The notes: generated by a model from the letters alone, not told the origin. A DNA stretch of 64,000 bases from Cellulosimicrobium sp. Marseille-Q4280 (GCF_943181405.1 NZ_CALPBY010000006.1:124001-188000); one strand, 5' to 3'. Shown: positions 8,926 through 17,529, counted from the stretch's first letter. Numbers and translations: made by a program.

Positions 8926-9380
8926 GCGACCCGCTCGACGACCGGCGCGCCCGCCGCGTGCGCGTCCGCTCGACCGACCCCGCTCCGCCCGCCGGCCCCG
9001 GCGCTCCGGCCCTCCTGCCCGACCCCGCGCCGTCGGGCACCACGGCCCGGCCGCCCCGCGCCGTGGAGGCGGGTGACGACGTCACCGTCTACGCCCGCAG
9101 CCTCGCACGCGCCCAGCTGCGGCTCGCCCTCGCGTGCGCCGGGACGTTCCTCGTGGCCGTGCTCCTGCTCGCCCTGCTCGTCACGACCACGAGCGCGCTC
9201 GACGAGGTCGTCGTCGCCGGCGTGCCGCTCCCCTGGCTGGTCCACGCGTACGGCTTCTACCCCGTGATCGTCGCGTTCGCGGTCGTGTTCGCCGTCGCCG
9301 CGGCGCGCAACGAGAGGCGTTTCCGGGCGCTCGCCGAGCCGGACGACGCACCCGGCGAACAGACCGCGGAGGACGCGTGA
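8922..9380 (+). CDS. Small membrane protein with two TM helices (DUF485-like partner of symporter)
   Basis: 152 residues: a Pro/Arg-rich N-terminal half without obvious fold, then two membrane helices (about 67-90 and 102-126) and a short charged tail. Small two-helix proteins of the DUF485 type are encoded immediately before acetate/monocarboxylate symporters in many actinobacteria (for example the mctC locus of Corynebacterium). Family membership here is by position and topology; I could not confirm sequence similarity. Overlaps both neighbours by 4 nt. Confidence 0.65.
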   Translation: MSDPLDDRRARRVRVRSTDPAPPAGPGAPALLPDPAPSGTTARPPRAVEAGDDVTVYARSLARAQLRLALACAGTFLVAVLLLALLVTTTSALDEVVVAGVPLPWLVHAYGFYPVIVAFAVVFAVAAARNERRFRALAEPDDAPGEQTAEDA

Positions 9381-10924
9381 GCACCGCGCTGCCGCTCGTC
9401 GCCGTCGGGCTGCTCCTGCTCGCGACGGTCCTCATCGGCGTCTACGGGCTGCGCATCTCGCGCACGACGAGCGACTTCTTCGTCGCGTCGCGGACGGTGC
9501 GACCGGTGTGGAACGCGTCGGCGATCAGCGGCGAGTACCTGTCGGCCGGGACGTTCCTCGGGCTGTCCGGGCTCGCGCTGCTCGCGGGCTCCGAGGCGTT
9601 CTGGTTCCCCGTCGGGTACGCCGCGGGCTACCTGCTCGTGCTGCTCTTCGTCGCGGGACCGCTGCGCCGCAGCGGCGCCTACACGATCCCCGACTTCGTC
9701 CAGGCCCGGCTCGACTCCGTGACCGCGCGGCGCGTCACGAGCGTCCTCGTGCTCGTCATCGGGTGGCTGTACGTCGTGCCGCAGCTCCACGGCGCGGCTC
9801 TCGTCATCGCCGCCGTCGCCCCCGTCCCGCCGTGGGTCGGGTCGGTGGGCGTCGCGGTCGTCGTGTGCGCCGTCGTCGCGGCGGGCGGCATGCGGTCCAT
9901 CACGTACGTCCAGGCGTTCCAGTACTGGGTCAAGCTCACGGCCCTCGCCGTGCCCGTCGTGTTCCTGCTCCTCGCGCTCGGCGCCGACGCCGGCCCGCTC
10001 GCCGACGCGCCCGCGCACGACCCCGCCGTCGTGTTCCCCCACGCGCAGGGCCCGGCCGGTTCCGACGTCTACGCGACGACGTCGCTCCTCCTCGCCCTGC
10101 TGCTCGGCACGATCGGCCTCCCCCACGTGCTCGTCCGCTTCTACACGAGCCCCGACGGCGGGTCCGCGCGGCGCACGACCGTCGTCGTCATCGTCATGAT
10201 CAGCGTGTTCTACATGGTGTCGAGCACCTTGGGACTCGTCGCCCGGGTCGTCGCACCGGACCTCGCCGAACCCGGTCTCGCCGACACCGTGGTGCTCACC
10301 CTGCCGACGCGCCTCGTGCCGGGAGTCGGCGGCGAGCTGCTCGCGGCGCTCGTCGTCGCGGGCGCGTTCGCGGCGTTCCTCGGGACGTCGTCCGGGCTCG
10401 TCGTGGCGCTCGCGGGGGTCGTCAGCCAGGACCTGTTCGGCGGCACCGTGCGCTCGTTCCGCTGGTCCGCGGTCGCGTGCACGGTCGTCCCGCTCGCCGT
10501 CGCGCTGCTCACCATCCCCCAGGGCCTCGTCACGAGCGTCGGGACCGTGTTCGTGTTCGCCGCGTCGGCGCTGTCCCCCGTGATCCTGCTCGGCGTGTGG
10601 TGGCGAGGCCTCACAGCGCGCGGCGCGGTCGCGGGGATGGTCGTGGGTGCGGTCCTGTGCGCGACGGCGCTGCTCGCGTCCTCGGCGGTCGTCACCGGCT
10701 ACGGGGTGTCGCCGTCGGGCGCGGACGGCGACGTGCCGGGGTGGGTGCGGGCGCTCCTCGCCCAGCCTGCGGCGTGGACGATCCCGCTCGCGACGGCGAC
10801 GGTCGTCGTCGTGTCGCGGCTCGACCGCCGCGGTCCCCCGCTGCGGGCCGACCGGATCCTGCGCCGGCTGCACGTCCCGGAACGACCGCGCCGTCCGGGG
10901 GCGTCCACCGCGCGCGCTTCCTGA
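9377..10924 (+). CDS. Sodium:solute symporter, acetate/monocarboxylate type (ActP/MctC-like)
   Basis: 515 residues with about 13 predicted membrane helices. SSS-family hallmarks: TTSDFFVASRTVRPVWNASAISGEYLSAGTFLGLSG near the N-terminus, GAYTIPDFVQARL, GGMRSITYVQAFQYWVK, and LGTIGLPHVLVRFYTSPD. The last motif and the overall length fit ActP and MctC, which import acetate, propionate or pyruvate with a cation. GGAGGA precedes the GTG at 9377. Together with CstA this gives two different pyruvate/carboxylate importers around one two-component system. Confidence 0.9.
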   Translation: MSTALPLVAVGLLLLATVLIGVYGLRISRTTSDFFVASRTVRPVWNASAISGEYLSAGTFLGLSGLALLAGSEAFWFPVGYAAGYLLVLLFVAGPLRRSGAYTIPDFVQARLDSVTARRVTSVLVLVIGWLYVVPQLHGAALVIAAVAPVPPWVGSVGVAVVVCAVVAAGGMRSITYVQAFQYWVKLTALAVPVVFLLLALGADAGPLADAPAHDPAVVFPHAQGPAGSDVYATTSLLLALLLGTIGLPHVLVRFYTSPDGGSARRTTVVVIVMISVFYMVSSTLGLVARVVAPDLAEPGLADTVVLTLPTRLVPGVGGELLAALVVAGAFAAFLGTSSGLVVALAGVVSQDLFGGTVRSFRWSAVACTVVPLAVALLTIPQGLVTSVGTVFVFAASALSPVILLGVWWRGLTARGAVAGMVVGAVLCATALLASSAVVTGYGVSPSGADGDVPGWVRALLAQPAAWTIPLATATVVVVSRLDRRGPPLRADRILRRLHVPERPRRPGASTARAS

Positions 10925-10938
10925 GGCGGCCGGTCGGC

Positions 10939-11637
10939 TCACGGCGCGTCGCCGGGCCAGCTTCCACGGGGCGGCGCGGGAGGCTGCGGCCCGGGGCTCG
11001 GGCGCGTCCTCTGCTCGCCCTCGACGACGCGGACCGTCCCGTCCGCGGCGACGAACGCCCGGGCCCCGGTCCACGAGTCGGTGACCACGACGACGTCGTC
11101 AGGCACGACGGACACGGGGAACAGCTGCCGCGTACCGCCGTAGATCGGCACCTCCATGTGCGAGCGCCCCAGCTCGGCGCGCGCGAGCTGCGCCGGCGTC
11201 AACGCCGCCCAGGAGAGCCGCTCGCGCAACCACGCGGGACGGTGCTCGACGTCGCGCGGGAACCGCGCCGCGTCCCTTCCGAAGTTCTCGTAGGAGGGCG
11301 GGGGCACGATCAGCGGCTCGCGGTCGCCGTCGAAGGTCGCCGTCGCGCGGCCCTTGGCCGGGACGCTGAGAGACATCCCGAACCACGTGCCCCGGCCGCG
11401 GCGGGCCATGACGGCGCGCAACGTGTCGAGCAGCTCCCAGAACCTGGGCGTCGGGGGTCCGACCGCGTCTGGCGTCCCTTCGCGCAGGAGAGAGACCGAC
11501 GACTGCACCCGGTCGTCCACGACGTGGGCCCAGAAGGAGATGCTCTCCCACCCTGGAGCCTGGGGGGCAGCGAGCTCCTTCGCCAGCGCCCTGGTGAGCC
11601 GTTCCTGCCGGGAGAACAGCGCTGCGGTCGTCTTCAT
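10939..11637 (-). CDS. Uncharacterised soluble protein, possibly YezG-like immunity fold
   Basis: 232 residues, no signal peptide or membrane segment. The pattern ISFWAHVVDDRVQSS ... TATFDGDREPL ... FPRDVEHRPAWLRERL resembles the spacing of motifs in YezG/DUF600 immunity proteins, but this is a weak visual similarity. The C-terminus is Pro-rich and probably disordered. Start ATG 11637 with GGAGG close upstream. It converges with the symporter gene (14-nt gap) and no toxin gene is adjacent. Function unknown. Confidence 0.6.
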   Translation of the reverse strand: MKTTAALFSRQERLTRALAKELAAPQAPGWESISFWAHVVDDRVQSSVSLLREGTPDAVGPPTPRFWELLDTLRAVMARRGRGTWFGMSLSVPAKGRATATFDGDREPLIVPPPSYENFGRDAARFPRDVEHRPAWLRERLSWAALTPAQLARAELGRSHMEVPIYGGTRQLFPVSVVPDDVVVVTDSWTGARAFVAADGTVRVVEGEQRTRPSPGPQPPAPPRGSWPGDAP

Positions 11638-11706
11638 GGTCCTCCGTGGGCAGGTGTCGCGACGGGCTCACGCTAGCCGACGGCGCGTCTCACCTGACGA
11701 GCGCCC

Positions 11707-11735
11707 TCGACCGCATGGCGGATAGCGCTTAGGAT
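11707..11735 (+). promoter_or_regulatory. Promoter of the metF-metE transcript
   Basis: TCGACC (11707-11712) and TAGGAT (11730-11735) are separated by 17 nt. Transcription would begin near 11742, which is the first base of the riboswitch P1 helix, so promoter and RNA element agree. Confidence 0.6.
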
Positions 11736-11741
11736 CGGGTG

Positions 11742-11842
11742 AACCATCCAGAGCGGTCGAGAGTCCTGGCTCGACGACACCGCAGCAACCCGCCGACGGA
11801 AGCCTCCCGAGGACAAAGGTGCTAACGCCAGGGTCGATGGAG
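11742..11842 (+). ncRNA. SAM-I (S-box) riboswitch
   Basis: The conserved SAM-I core is present in order: CCATC (P1, 11744-11748), AGAGCGGTCGAG (kink-turn and P2), CTGGCTCGACGACACCGCAGCAACC, an A-rich AAAGGTGCTAACGCC (J3/4 and P4), and GATGG (P1 3' strand, 11836-11840). It controls methionine biosynthesis genes metF and metE immediately downstream. The 3' strand of P1 contains the GGAG ribosome site (11839-11842) of the leader ORF at 11848, so SAM binding should hide that site: translational rather than terminator control (inference). No U-tract terminator follows. Confidence 0.85.
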
Positions 11843-11847
11843 TGACT

Positions 11848-11964
11848 ATGGTCAACGAGGCATCCTTCGCGCACCGTCCGGGCCTTCCGTGCCCGACGGC
11901 GAGCGCTCCCGTCCGCACGTCGGCGCGCCCGGCCGCGCAGCCCCCGCGCGAGGTCGCGCCGTGA
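11848..11964 (+). CDS. Riboswitch-controlled 38-codon leader ORF coupled to metF
   Basis: ATG at 11848 follows GGAG by 5 nt and the frame stays open for 38 codons, ending TGA at 11962-11964. The stop overlaps the metF start codon (GTG 11961-11963) in a GTGA junction. The peptide is Pro/Ala/Arg-rich with one Cys and no recognisable motif, so its sequence may not matter; its role is probably to pass the riboswitch decision to metF by translational coupling. The ORF is too short to be certain, but start site, overlap and riboswitch all point to it. Confidence 0.55.
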   Translation: MVNEASFAHRPGLPCPTASAPVRTSARPAAQPPREVAP

Positions 11965-13022
11965 GCGTCGCCGACGCCGTCCGGCGCGCCCACGCCGAGG
12001 CGGCGAGCCCCACGATCTCGTTCGAGCTCATGCCGCCCCGGCGCCCGGACGCCGCGCCGAAGTTCTGGGAGACCGCGCGCCGGCTCGTCGCGACGCAGCC
12101 GGACTTCCTGTCCGTGACGTACGGCGCGGCGGGCAACGACCGGCAGACGTCGCTCGACGTCATCGGCCGGCTCCTCCAGGGCACGCCCGTGCACGCGATC
12201 GCGCACCTCACGTGCGTGGGTGCGTCGCGCGAGCACGTGCAGGACGTCATCACCGACTTCCTCGACGCGGGCGTCCGCAGCTTCCTCGCGCTGCGCGGCG
12301 ACCCGCCCAAGGACCAGCCGGAATGGCGTCCCTCGCCCGACGGCGTGGGGTCGAGCATCGAGCTCGTCGCGCTCCTGCGCGAGGTCGAGGCCTCCCGTTG
12401 CGCGGCGAACCCGTCGCTCGCGCTGCGCGGCGCGGCCCGACCGCTGACGATCGCCGTCGCGACGTTCGTGGACGGGAACCGCGCCGCGGGCACCACGCGC
12501 ACGCAGGAGGTGCAGCGCCTCCTGCAGAAGCAGCAGGCGGGCGCGAGCTTCGCGATCACCCAGCTGTTCTACGACGCGTCGTCGTACACCGACTTCGTCG
12601 CGGAGGCCCGCGCGGCCGGCGTGACGATCCCCATCCTCGCCGGGCTGCTGCCCACGACGGAGCCGCGCAGGCTCCGTCGCGTCGAGGAGCTCACGGGCGT
12701 CCCCGCTCCCCAGCACCTGCTGGACGCGCTCGACGCCCTCCCCGACCCGGAGGCGCAGCACGCCTACGGGATCGCGTACTCGGTCGACCTCGCGCAGCGC
12801 GTCCTCGACGCCGGTGCGCCGGGCCTGCACGTGTACACGTTCAACAAGCACCACGCCGCACTTGACCTGCTCGAGGGTGTCCACCTCGGCGGCGGGACGC
12901 GCGGGAGCGACGGCGACGACGGCTCGGCCGTCGTCGACCTCCCGGGCGTCCCGGACCTGGCCAGCGGGCCGTGGGTCTCCGGCACCTCCCTGCCCACGAC
13001 GAGCGCCGCCACGCACGGCTAG
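11961..13022 (+). CDS. metF: Methylenetetrahydrofolate reductase
   Basis: 353 residues, the TIM-barrel flavoprotein that reduces 5,10-methylene-THF to 5-methyl-THF, the methyl donor for MetE. Visible motifs: [24 protein letters not shown] (substrate-binding Glu), [39 protein letters not shown], and [20 protein letters not shown] at 11961 has GAGG 7 nt upstream and overlaps the leader ORF stop. An earlier in-frame GTG at 11889 lacks a ribosome site. First enzyme gene of the SAM-riboswitch operon, 41 nt before metE. Confidence 0.93.
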   Translation: MSVADAVRRAHAEAASPTISFELMPPRRPDAAPKFWETARRLVATQPDFLSVTYGAAGNDRQTSLDVIGRLLQGTPVHAIAHLTCVGASREHVQDVITDFLDAGVRSFLALRGDPPKDQPEWRPSPDGVGSSIELVALLREVEASRCAANPSLALRGAARPLTIAVATFVDGNRAAGTTRTQEVQRLLQKQQAGASFAITQLFYDASSYTDFVAEARAAGVTIPILAGLLPTTEPRRLRRVEELTGVPAPQHLLDALDALPDPEAQHAYGIAYSVDLAQRVLDAGAPGLHVYTFNKHHAALDLLEGVHLGGGTRGSDGDDGSAVVDLPGVPDLASGPWVSGTSLPTTSAATHG

Positions 13023-13063
13023 CCCGTCTGACCGGTCCTCCCGGACCAGCTAGAGGTATCGAC

Positions 13064-15565
13064 ATGGCCACTTCCGTACCCTCCCCTACCCACCTTCCGG
13101 TCGACTTCCCCGCCGGGACCGTCCTCGGCTACCCGCGCATCGGGCGCCGCCGCGAGCTCAAGAAGGCCGTCGAGGCGTTCTGGGCCGGGCGCACGAGCGC
13201 GGACGAGCTCGAGGCCACGGCGCGCGAGCTGCGGCTCGCGACCGTGCGGCGTCTCGTCGACCTCGGCCTCGGCGCCGACGACGCGTCCGTCCCCGGCTCG
13301 TTCTCCTTCTACGACCAGGTGCTCGACGTCGTCGCGACGCTCGGCGCCGTGCCGTCCCGGTTCGCCGGGCTCACCGACGCCGAGGGCCGGCTCGACCTCG
13401 CGGGGTACTTCGCGGTCGCTCGCGGCACCGGCGGCCAGGACTCGCGGGCACCCCTCGAGATGACCAAGTGGTTCGACACGAACTACCACTACCTCGTGCC
13501 CGAGATCGGTCCGGACACCCCGATCCGGTTCGTCGACGACCACGTCGTGCGCCAGTTCGTCGAGGCCAAGGAGGCCGGGGTCGTGACCCGGCCGGTCGTC
13601 GTCGGGCCGGTGACGTTCCTCGCGCTGTCGAAGGCCGCCGACGACGCCCCCGCCGGGTACTCGCCGCTCGACCGTCTCGACGACGTCGTCGCCGCCTACG
13701 CCGACCTGCTGCGCGCGCTCGCCGCGGCGGGTGCGCCGTGGGTCCAGCTCGACGAGCCGATCCTCGTCACCGACCCGGGGAACGCCGAGGAGCTCACTAC
13801 GGCGGTCGAGACGGCGTACCGCGCGCTCACCACCGACCTCCGCCCGGTGCCGAACCCCGGATCGCTCCCCACAGATCCTTCCGGCTCGGGAGAGATCCCG
13901 GGTTCGGCACAGGGCGCGCGGCCCGCGATCCTCGTCGCTGCTCCCTACGGGCGCCTCGAGACCTCGCCCGGTCCCGACGGCCGGTACCACGACTTCCTCG
14001 CGGTCCTGGCGGAGACGGACGTCGAGGCGATCGCGCTCGACGGTGTCGCCGCCGACCTCCCCGACGGCCTGCCGCTGGGGCTCGACGGGAAGACTCTCGT
14101 CCTCGGCGTGATCGACGGGCACAACGTGTGGCGAGCCGACCTCGACGTGAAGCTCGACCTGCTCGAGACGTTCGTCCCAGGGCCGGGCCTGGGTGCCATC
14201 GCCGTCGGGACGTCGACGTCGCTCCTGCACGTGCCGCACGACGTCGAGGACGAGACGTTCGCCGAGCCGGGTGCCGCGACCGGGACGACGCTCGACCCGC
14301 GCCTGCGCGACTGGCTCGCGTTCGCCGACCAGAAGGTCGGCGAGGTCGCGACGCTCGCCCGCGCGCTCACGGACGGACGCGAGGCGGTGGCCGACGCCCT
14401 CGCCGCGTCGAGCGCGGCCGTCGCGTCGCGGGCCGGGGCGAGCGGCGTCGTCGTCCCCGCCGTCCGCGAGCGTGCCGCCGCGCTGACCGACGGGGACTTC
14501 GCGCGCGGACCGTACGCGGAGCGGGCGGCCGCGCAGCAGGAGCGCCTCGACCTGCCGCCCCTGCCCACCACGACCATCGGGTCGTTCCCGCAGACCCCGG
14601 AGATCCGCCGTGCCCGCGCGCTGTGGACCAAGGGCGAGCTGTCGGACGCCGACTACACGTCGGCCATGCGCGACGAGATCGCGCGCGTCGTCGGGCTGCA
14701 GGAGGAGCTGGGCCTCGACGTGCTCGTGCACGGCGAGCCGGAGCGCAACGACATGGTCCAGTACTTCGCGGAGCACCTGGACGGGTTCGCCGTCACCGCG
14801 AACGGCTGGGTGCAGTCGTACGGCTCGCGCTGTGTCCGGCCGCCGCTGCTGTGGGGCGACGTGCAGCGCCCGGCGCCGATCACGGTCGAGTGGTCCGCGT
14901 ACACCGCGTCGCTCACCGAGAAGCCGGTCAAGGGCATGCTGACCGGCCCGGTGACGATCCTCGCGTGGTCGTTCGTGCGCGACGACCAGCCGCTCGGCGA
15001 CACCGCGAACCAGGTCGGGCTCGCGCTGCGCGACGAGATCGCCGACCTCGAGGCGGCGGGCATCGGGGTCGTCCAGGTCGACGAGCCCGCGCTGCGCGAG
15101 CTCCTGCCGCTGCGACGCGCCGACCAGGCGGCGTACCTCGACTGGTCGGTGCGGTCCTTCCGCCTCGCGACGTCGGGTGTGGAGCCGGCGACGCAGATCC
15201 ATACGCACCTGTGCTACTCGGAGTTCGGCGAGGTCATCGGTGCGATCGACGGGCTCGACGCCGACGTCACGTCGGTCGAGGCGGCGCGCTCCCGCATGGA
15301 GATCGTGCCGGAGCTCGCCGAGGCCGGCTACCACCGCGGCATCGGACCGGGCGTCTACGACATCCACAGCCCGCGGGTGCCGGCGACCGAGGAGGTCACC
15401 GAGCTGCTCGAGCTCGCGGTGAAGGCGATCGACCCGAAGGTCGTGTGGGTCAACCCCGACTGCGGCCTCAAGACGCGCCGCTACGAGGAGACGGTCCCGT
15501 CGCTCGAGCACCTCGTCGAGGCGGCGAAGGCGGTCCGGGCGACGCTCGCCGAGTCCGCGAAGTAG
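13064..15565 (+). CDS. metE: Cobalamin-independent methionine synthase
   Basis: 833 residues in the usual two-barrel layout: N-terminal barrel from [21 protein letters not shown]-terminal catalytic barrel from [19 protein letters not shown]. The zinc ligands are visible in [10 protein letters not shown] (His, Cys) and [12 protein letters not shown] (Cys), with the substrate Glu in [15 protein letters not shown] 13064 has GAGG 7 nt upstream. It is about 50-70 residues longer than typical MetE; about 22 of the extra residues (262-283) come from a palindromic DNA element inserted in frame between a helix and a strand of the N-terminal barrel. The stop codon lies within the first unit of the downstream repeat array. 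Confidence 0.95.
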   Translation: MATSVPSPTHLPVDFPAGTVLGYPRIGRRRELKKAVEAFWAGRTSADELEATARELRLATVRRLVDLGLGADDASVPGSFSFYDQVLDVVATLGAVPSRFAGLTDAEGRLDLAGYFAVARGTGGQDSRAPLEMTKWFDTNYHYLVPEIGPDTPIRFVDDHVVRQFVEAKEAGVVTRPVVVGPVTFLALSKAADDAPAGYSPLDRLDDVVAAYADLLRALAAAGAPWVQLDEPILVTDPGNAEELTTAVETAYRALTTDLRPVPNPGSLPTDPSGSGEIPGSAQGARPAILVAAPYGRLETSPGPDGRYHDFLAVLAETDVEAIALDGVAADLPDGLPLGLDGKTLVLGVIDGHNVWRADLDVKLDLLETFVPGPGLGAIAVGTSTSLLHVPHDVEDETFAEPGAATGTTLDPRLRDWLAFADQKVGEVATLARALTDGREAVADALAASSAAVASRAGASGVVVPAVRERAAALTDGDFARGPYAERAAAQQERLDLPPLPTTTIGSFPQTPEIRRARALWTKGELSDADYTSAMRDEIARVVGLQEELGLDVLVHGEPERNDMVQYFAEHLDGFAVTANGWVQSYGSRCVRPPLLWGDVQRPAPITVEWSAYTASLTEKPVKGMLTGPVTILAWSFVRDDQPLGDTANQVGLALRDEIADLEAAGIGVVQVDEPALRELLPLRRADQAAYLDWSVRSFRLATSGVEPATQIHTHLCYSEFGEVIGAIDGLDADVTSVEAARSRMEIVPELAEAGYHRGIGPGVYDIHSPRVPATEEVTELLELAVKAIDPKVVWVNPDCGLKTRRYEETVPSLEHLVEAAKAVRATLAESAK
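13847..13910. repeat. 64-bp palindromic element inside metE
   Basis: Arms 13847-13869 and 13888-13910 (23 bp) are reverse complements with two mismatches around an 18-nt loop. It carries the same GCCGAACCCCGG core as the intergenic elements at 16541-16631 and 24863-24930. It is translated into a Pro/Gly/Ser-rich stretch of MetE that other MetE proteins lack. Confidence 0.8.
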
Positions 15566-15648
15566 TACTCAGGTAGCGAGGTGGTACCGCAGTCCGCGAG
15601 GTAGTACCGCAGGTCGCGAGGTAGTACCGCAGGTCGCGAGGTAGAACC
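15557..15648 (+). repeat. Tandem array 1, 20-bp units with GCGAGGTAGTACCGC core
   Basis: Units at 15557-15575 (degenerate, overlapping the metE stop), 15576-15595, 15596-15615, 15616-15635 and a partial unit from 15636. The reverse complement contains GCGGTACTACCTCGC, the same 15-bp core as array 2 at 17571-17717. Located at the convergent junction of metE and the small membrane protein. Confidence 0.9.
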
Positions 15649-15670
15649 CGTGAGGTTCTACCTCGCGACC
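15632..15670. terminator. Bidirectional hairpin terminator after metE
   Basis: Perfect 17-bp stem (15632-15648 with 15654-15670) and 5-nt loop, built from the last repeat unit of array 1 and an inverted copy of it. It sits between convergent genes. No U-tract. Confidence 0.65.
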
Positions 15671-15704
15671 CGTCGTTCTACCTCGGCGAGAGGCAGGGCG
15701 GCCG

Positions 15705-15956
15705 TCAGCGCTCGGTCTTGCCCGTGACCGTCATCGGCCACATGAAGGCGATGGTGCACGCGGCGATGCCGCCGACGAACAGCCACACCCCGTCGTCGGG
15801 ACGGGACATCCCGGCGCCCATGAGGACGATGCCGCCGACGAACAGGACGAGCGAGACGACGAACCGTGCGAACGCGCCGGCGTGGCCGGGGATGTCACGG
15901 CCCTCGGTGCCGGTCGGAAGAGGGCTGCGTGCCGCCTGCTCGCTGCTCGTGGTCAT
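15705..15956 (-). CDS. Small two-helix membrane protein
   Basis: 83 residues: a polar N-terminus, two membrane helices (about 31-52 and 58-78) and a short basic tail. I choose ATG 15956 because AAGGAG lies 8 nt upstream; the open frame extends further but has no ribosome site. Conserved actinobacterial membrane proteins of this size are common and mostly uncharacterised (DUF2631/HGxxPAAW-like are alternatives). Convergent with metE across repeat array 1. Confidence 0.7.
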   Translation of the reverse strand: MTTSSEQAARSPLPTGTEGRDIPGHAGAFARFVVSLVLFVGGIVLMGAGMSRPDDGVWLFVGGIAACTIAFMWPMTVTGKTER

Positions 15957-16097
15957 GTCGGTGACTCCTTCTGAGGTCTCGTGGAGGTCGGGCTCGATCA
16001 CCGACCTTCCAGACAGCGCTCCACCGTACCCGGACCGGTGTCGTCCCACGGTATGCCGGTCGTCCTCACCAGGCACGCGTGCCGACGTCGGCGTGGC

Positions 16098-16103
16098 TAG
16101 GCT
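16098..16103 (+). promoter_or_regulatory. Candidate -10 for leaderless VOC transcript
   Basis: TAGGCT, 7 nt before ATG 16111, no ribosome site. The same box and spacing occur before the PhzF-like gene at 23847. Confidence 0.45.
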
Positions 16104-16110
16104 CCCCGGC

Positions 16111-16518
16111 ATGACGACGACGATCGGCCGCACCGTCCTGCTGTGCCGGGACCTCGACGCAAGCGCCGCGTTCTGGGCCGGCGGGTTCGGCTTCGGGACG
16201 CTGTTCCGGGGCGAGACCGAGGGCTTCCCCCTGCTCCACGTCGGCCCGGGCCGCGTCGACGAGCCCGGCCTGTGGCTCGTCCCGCTGCCCGACGGCGCGT
16301 CCCCGCTCGTGCGCTTCGGCCTCCCGAACCTCGTGCTGTACGTGGACGACCTCGACGCGCAGCTCGCGCGGCTCTCGTCCGTCGGGGTCGAGCCGACCGT
16401 CGGGCCCGGCAGCGACGACGAGACGGGTGACCGGTTCGCGCACGTCGAGGACCCCGACGGTCACCGGATCGTCGTCGTGCAGCTCGGCGACGCGGTGGCC
16501 GGCTCCGCCGCCGGGTGA
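16111..16518 (+). CDS. VOC (glyoxalase/bleomycin-resistance fold) protein
   Basis: 135 residues with the paired beta-alpha-beta-beta-beta modules of the vicinal oxygen chelate fold: TIGRTVLLCRDLDASAAFW, GLWLVPLPDGAS, LVLYVDDLDAQLARLSSVGVEP, and GDRFAHVEDPDGHRIVVVQ, where the Asp-Pro-Asp-Gly turn is the usual C-terminal signature. Members include glyoxalases, dioxygenases and antibiotic-sequestering proteins; nothing here identifies the substrate. Apparently transcribed alone from a leaderless promoter. Confidence 0.85.
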   Translation: MTTTIGRTVLLCRDLDASAAFWAGGFGFGTLFRGETEGFPLLHVGPGRVDEPGLWLVPLPDGASPLVRFGLPNLVLYVDDLDAQLARLSSVGVEPTVGPGSDDETGDRFAHVEDPDGHRIVVVQLGDAVAGSAAG

Positions 16519-16540
16519 CGGTTCCCCGGGTCCGCGTGCC

Positions 16541-16631
16541 CGAACCCCGGGTCGTGCGGCACCCGCCCGCCGAGCCCCGGGTCGTGCGGCAGCGGCGACC
16601 GTTCGTGACCGTCACGCCGGGGTTCGGCGGG
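16541..16631. repeat. Cluster of GCCGAACCCCGG-type repeats
   Basis: Two 21-bp direct copies (16541-16561 and 16571-16591, one mismatch) and an inverted copy of the core (16618-16631) follow the VOC gene. The core is shared with the palindromes in metE and at 24863-24930. The cluster can fold into alternative hairpins and may terminate the VOC transcript. Confidence 0.7.
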
Positions 16632-16753
16632 GAAGTCGGTGGACTCGACGCGATCGCTGGGGCACCATGGTTGGGTCGGTCAACCATCTGAGACCGACCT
16701 CGCGGGCCGTGACCGGTCCGCGCCGGAACGTCACAGGGACGAGGAGACAGCGG

Positions 16754-16840
16754 ATGCACGGCGTCACCGCAGGCTGCGAGGTGGCCGCGTCGGCCTGCTC
16801 GGCCAGCGCGTCGACCCGCACGTCGCCCGCCCGCCCCTGA
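16754..16840 (+). CDS. Candidate 28-residue peptide
   Basis: ATG 16754 is preceded by GAGGAG with 7-nt spacing, a better ribosome site than that of the FBP gene downstream. The peptide begins MHGVTAGCEVAASAC and is Ala/Ser/Thr-rich with two Cys seven residues apart. It has no recognised family. It could be a leader peptide for the FBP gene, 175 nt downstream, or chance. Confidence 0.25.
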   Translation: MHGVTAGCEVAASACSASASTRTSPARP

Positions 16841-17015
16841 GCTCTTCCCGCTCCCGTGGCCGGTCCCGACGTCGGGCCTCACCCGCCCACTCCGCCGCCG
16901 GTGACTCATGTCGCCCGGGCCTGGAGCGCCGTCGTGCACCGCGCACGGCCGTGCCCGGTCGCCCGCGCCGCCCCGACCGCCGTCGGCACCCGACCGCACC
17001 GGAAGCCGTGAACCC

Positions 17016-17522
17016 ATGAACCCCCTGACCGAGAAGCAGATCCGCTCGTCCTTCGTCAACGCCTCCAAGCGCGAGGCCGCGCAGGCGACGCTCCCCGACC
17101 TCGACACCCTCGACTGGGAGCGTCTCGACTACCTCGGGTGGCGTGATCGCAAGGCGCCGCTCGCGTCGTACGCCGTGGTCCCGCTCGACGGCGAGCCCAC
17201 CGGCATCCTGCTGCGCTCGTCCGACGCGAAGACCGGCGGCCCGCGCAAGCGCGCGGTGTGCGCGTGGTGCGAGGACGTCGTCGTCACGGAGGACGTCAGC
17301 CTCTACGTCGCACGTCGCACCGGCGCCGCCGGCCGCCGCGGCAACACCGTCGGCACGCTCATCTGCACCGAGTTCCTCTGCTCCGCGAACGTCCGCCGGA
17401 CCCCGACGCGGACCGAGATGGGCGACGACCAGGCGATGCGCGACCTCTTCATCGAGCTGCGCATCCAGGGCCTGCGCGAGCGCTCGGCCCGCTTCGTCAC
17501 CGAGGTCCTCCGCGACGTCTGA
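17016..17522 (+). CDS. FBP domain protein (elongation factor G-binding, FusB-like zinc finger)
   Basis: 168 residues. The N-terminal helical half (LTEKQIRSSFVNASKREAAQATLP ... LDYLGWRDRKAPLASYAV) and the treble-clef zinc module (VCAWC ... LICTEFLC) are those of FBP/FusB-type proteins, which bind EF-G and release ribosomes stalled by fusidic acid. Actinobacterial members are usually encoded alone and their physiological role is not settled. Start ATG 17016 is chosen as the first Met of the conserved part; the ribosome site (GGAAG) is weak. Ends just before a hairpin and repeat array 2. Confidence 0.85.
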   Translation: MNPLTEKQIRSSFVNASKREAAQATLPDLDTLDWERLDYLGWRDRKAPLASYAVVPLDGEPTGILLRSSDAKTGGPRKRAVCAWCEDVVVTEDVSLYVARRTGAAGRRGNTVGTLICTEFLCSANVRRTPTRTEMGDDQAMRDLFIELRIQGLRERSARFVTEVLRDV

Positions 17523-17529
17523 CGACCAC

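Larger units (their letters stand above)
16519..17015. other. 497-nt region without a firm gene
   Basis: Besides the repeat cluster at 16541-16631 it holds one small candidate ORF (16754-16840). From 16841 to 17015 I see only GC-rich sequence with no ribosome site until the FBP gene and no tRNA-like cloverleaf. Confidence 0.5.
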
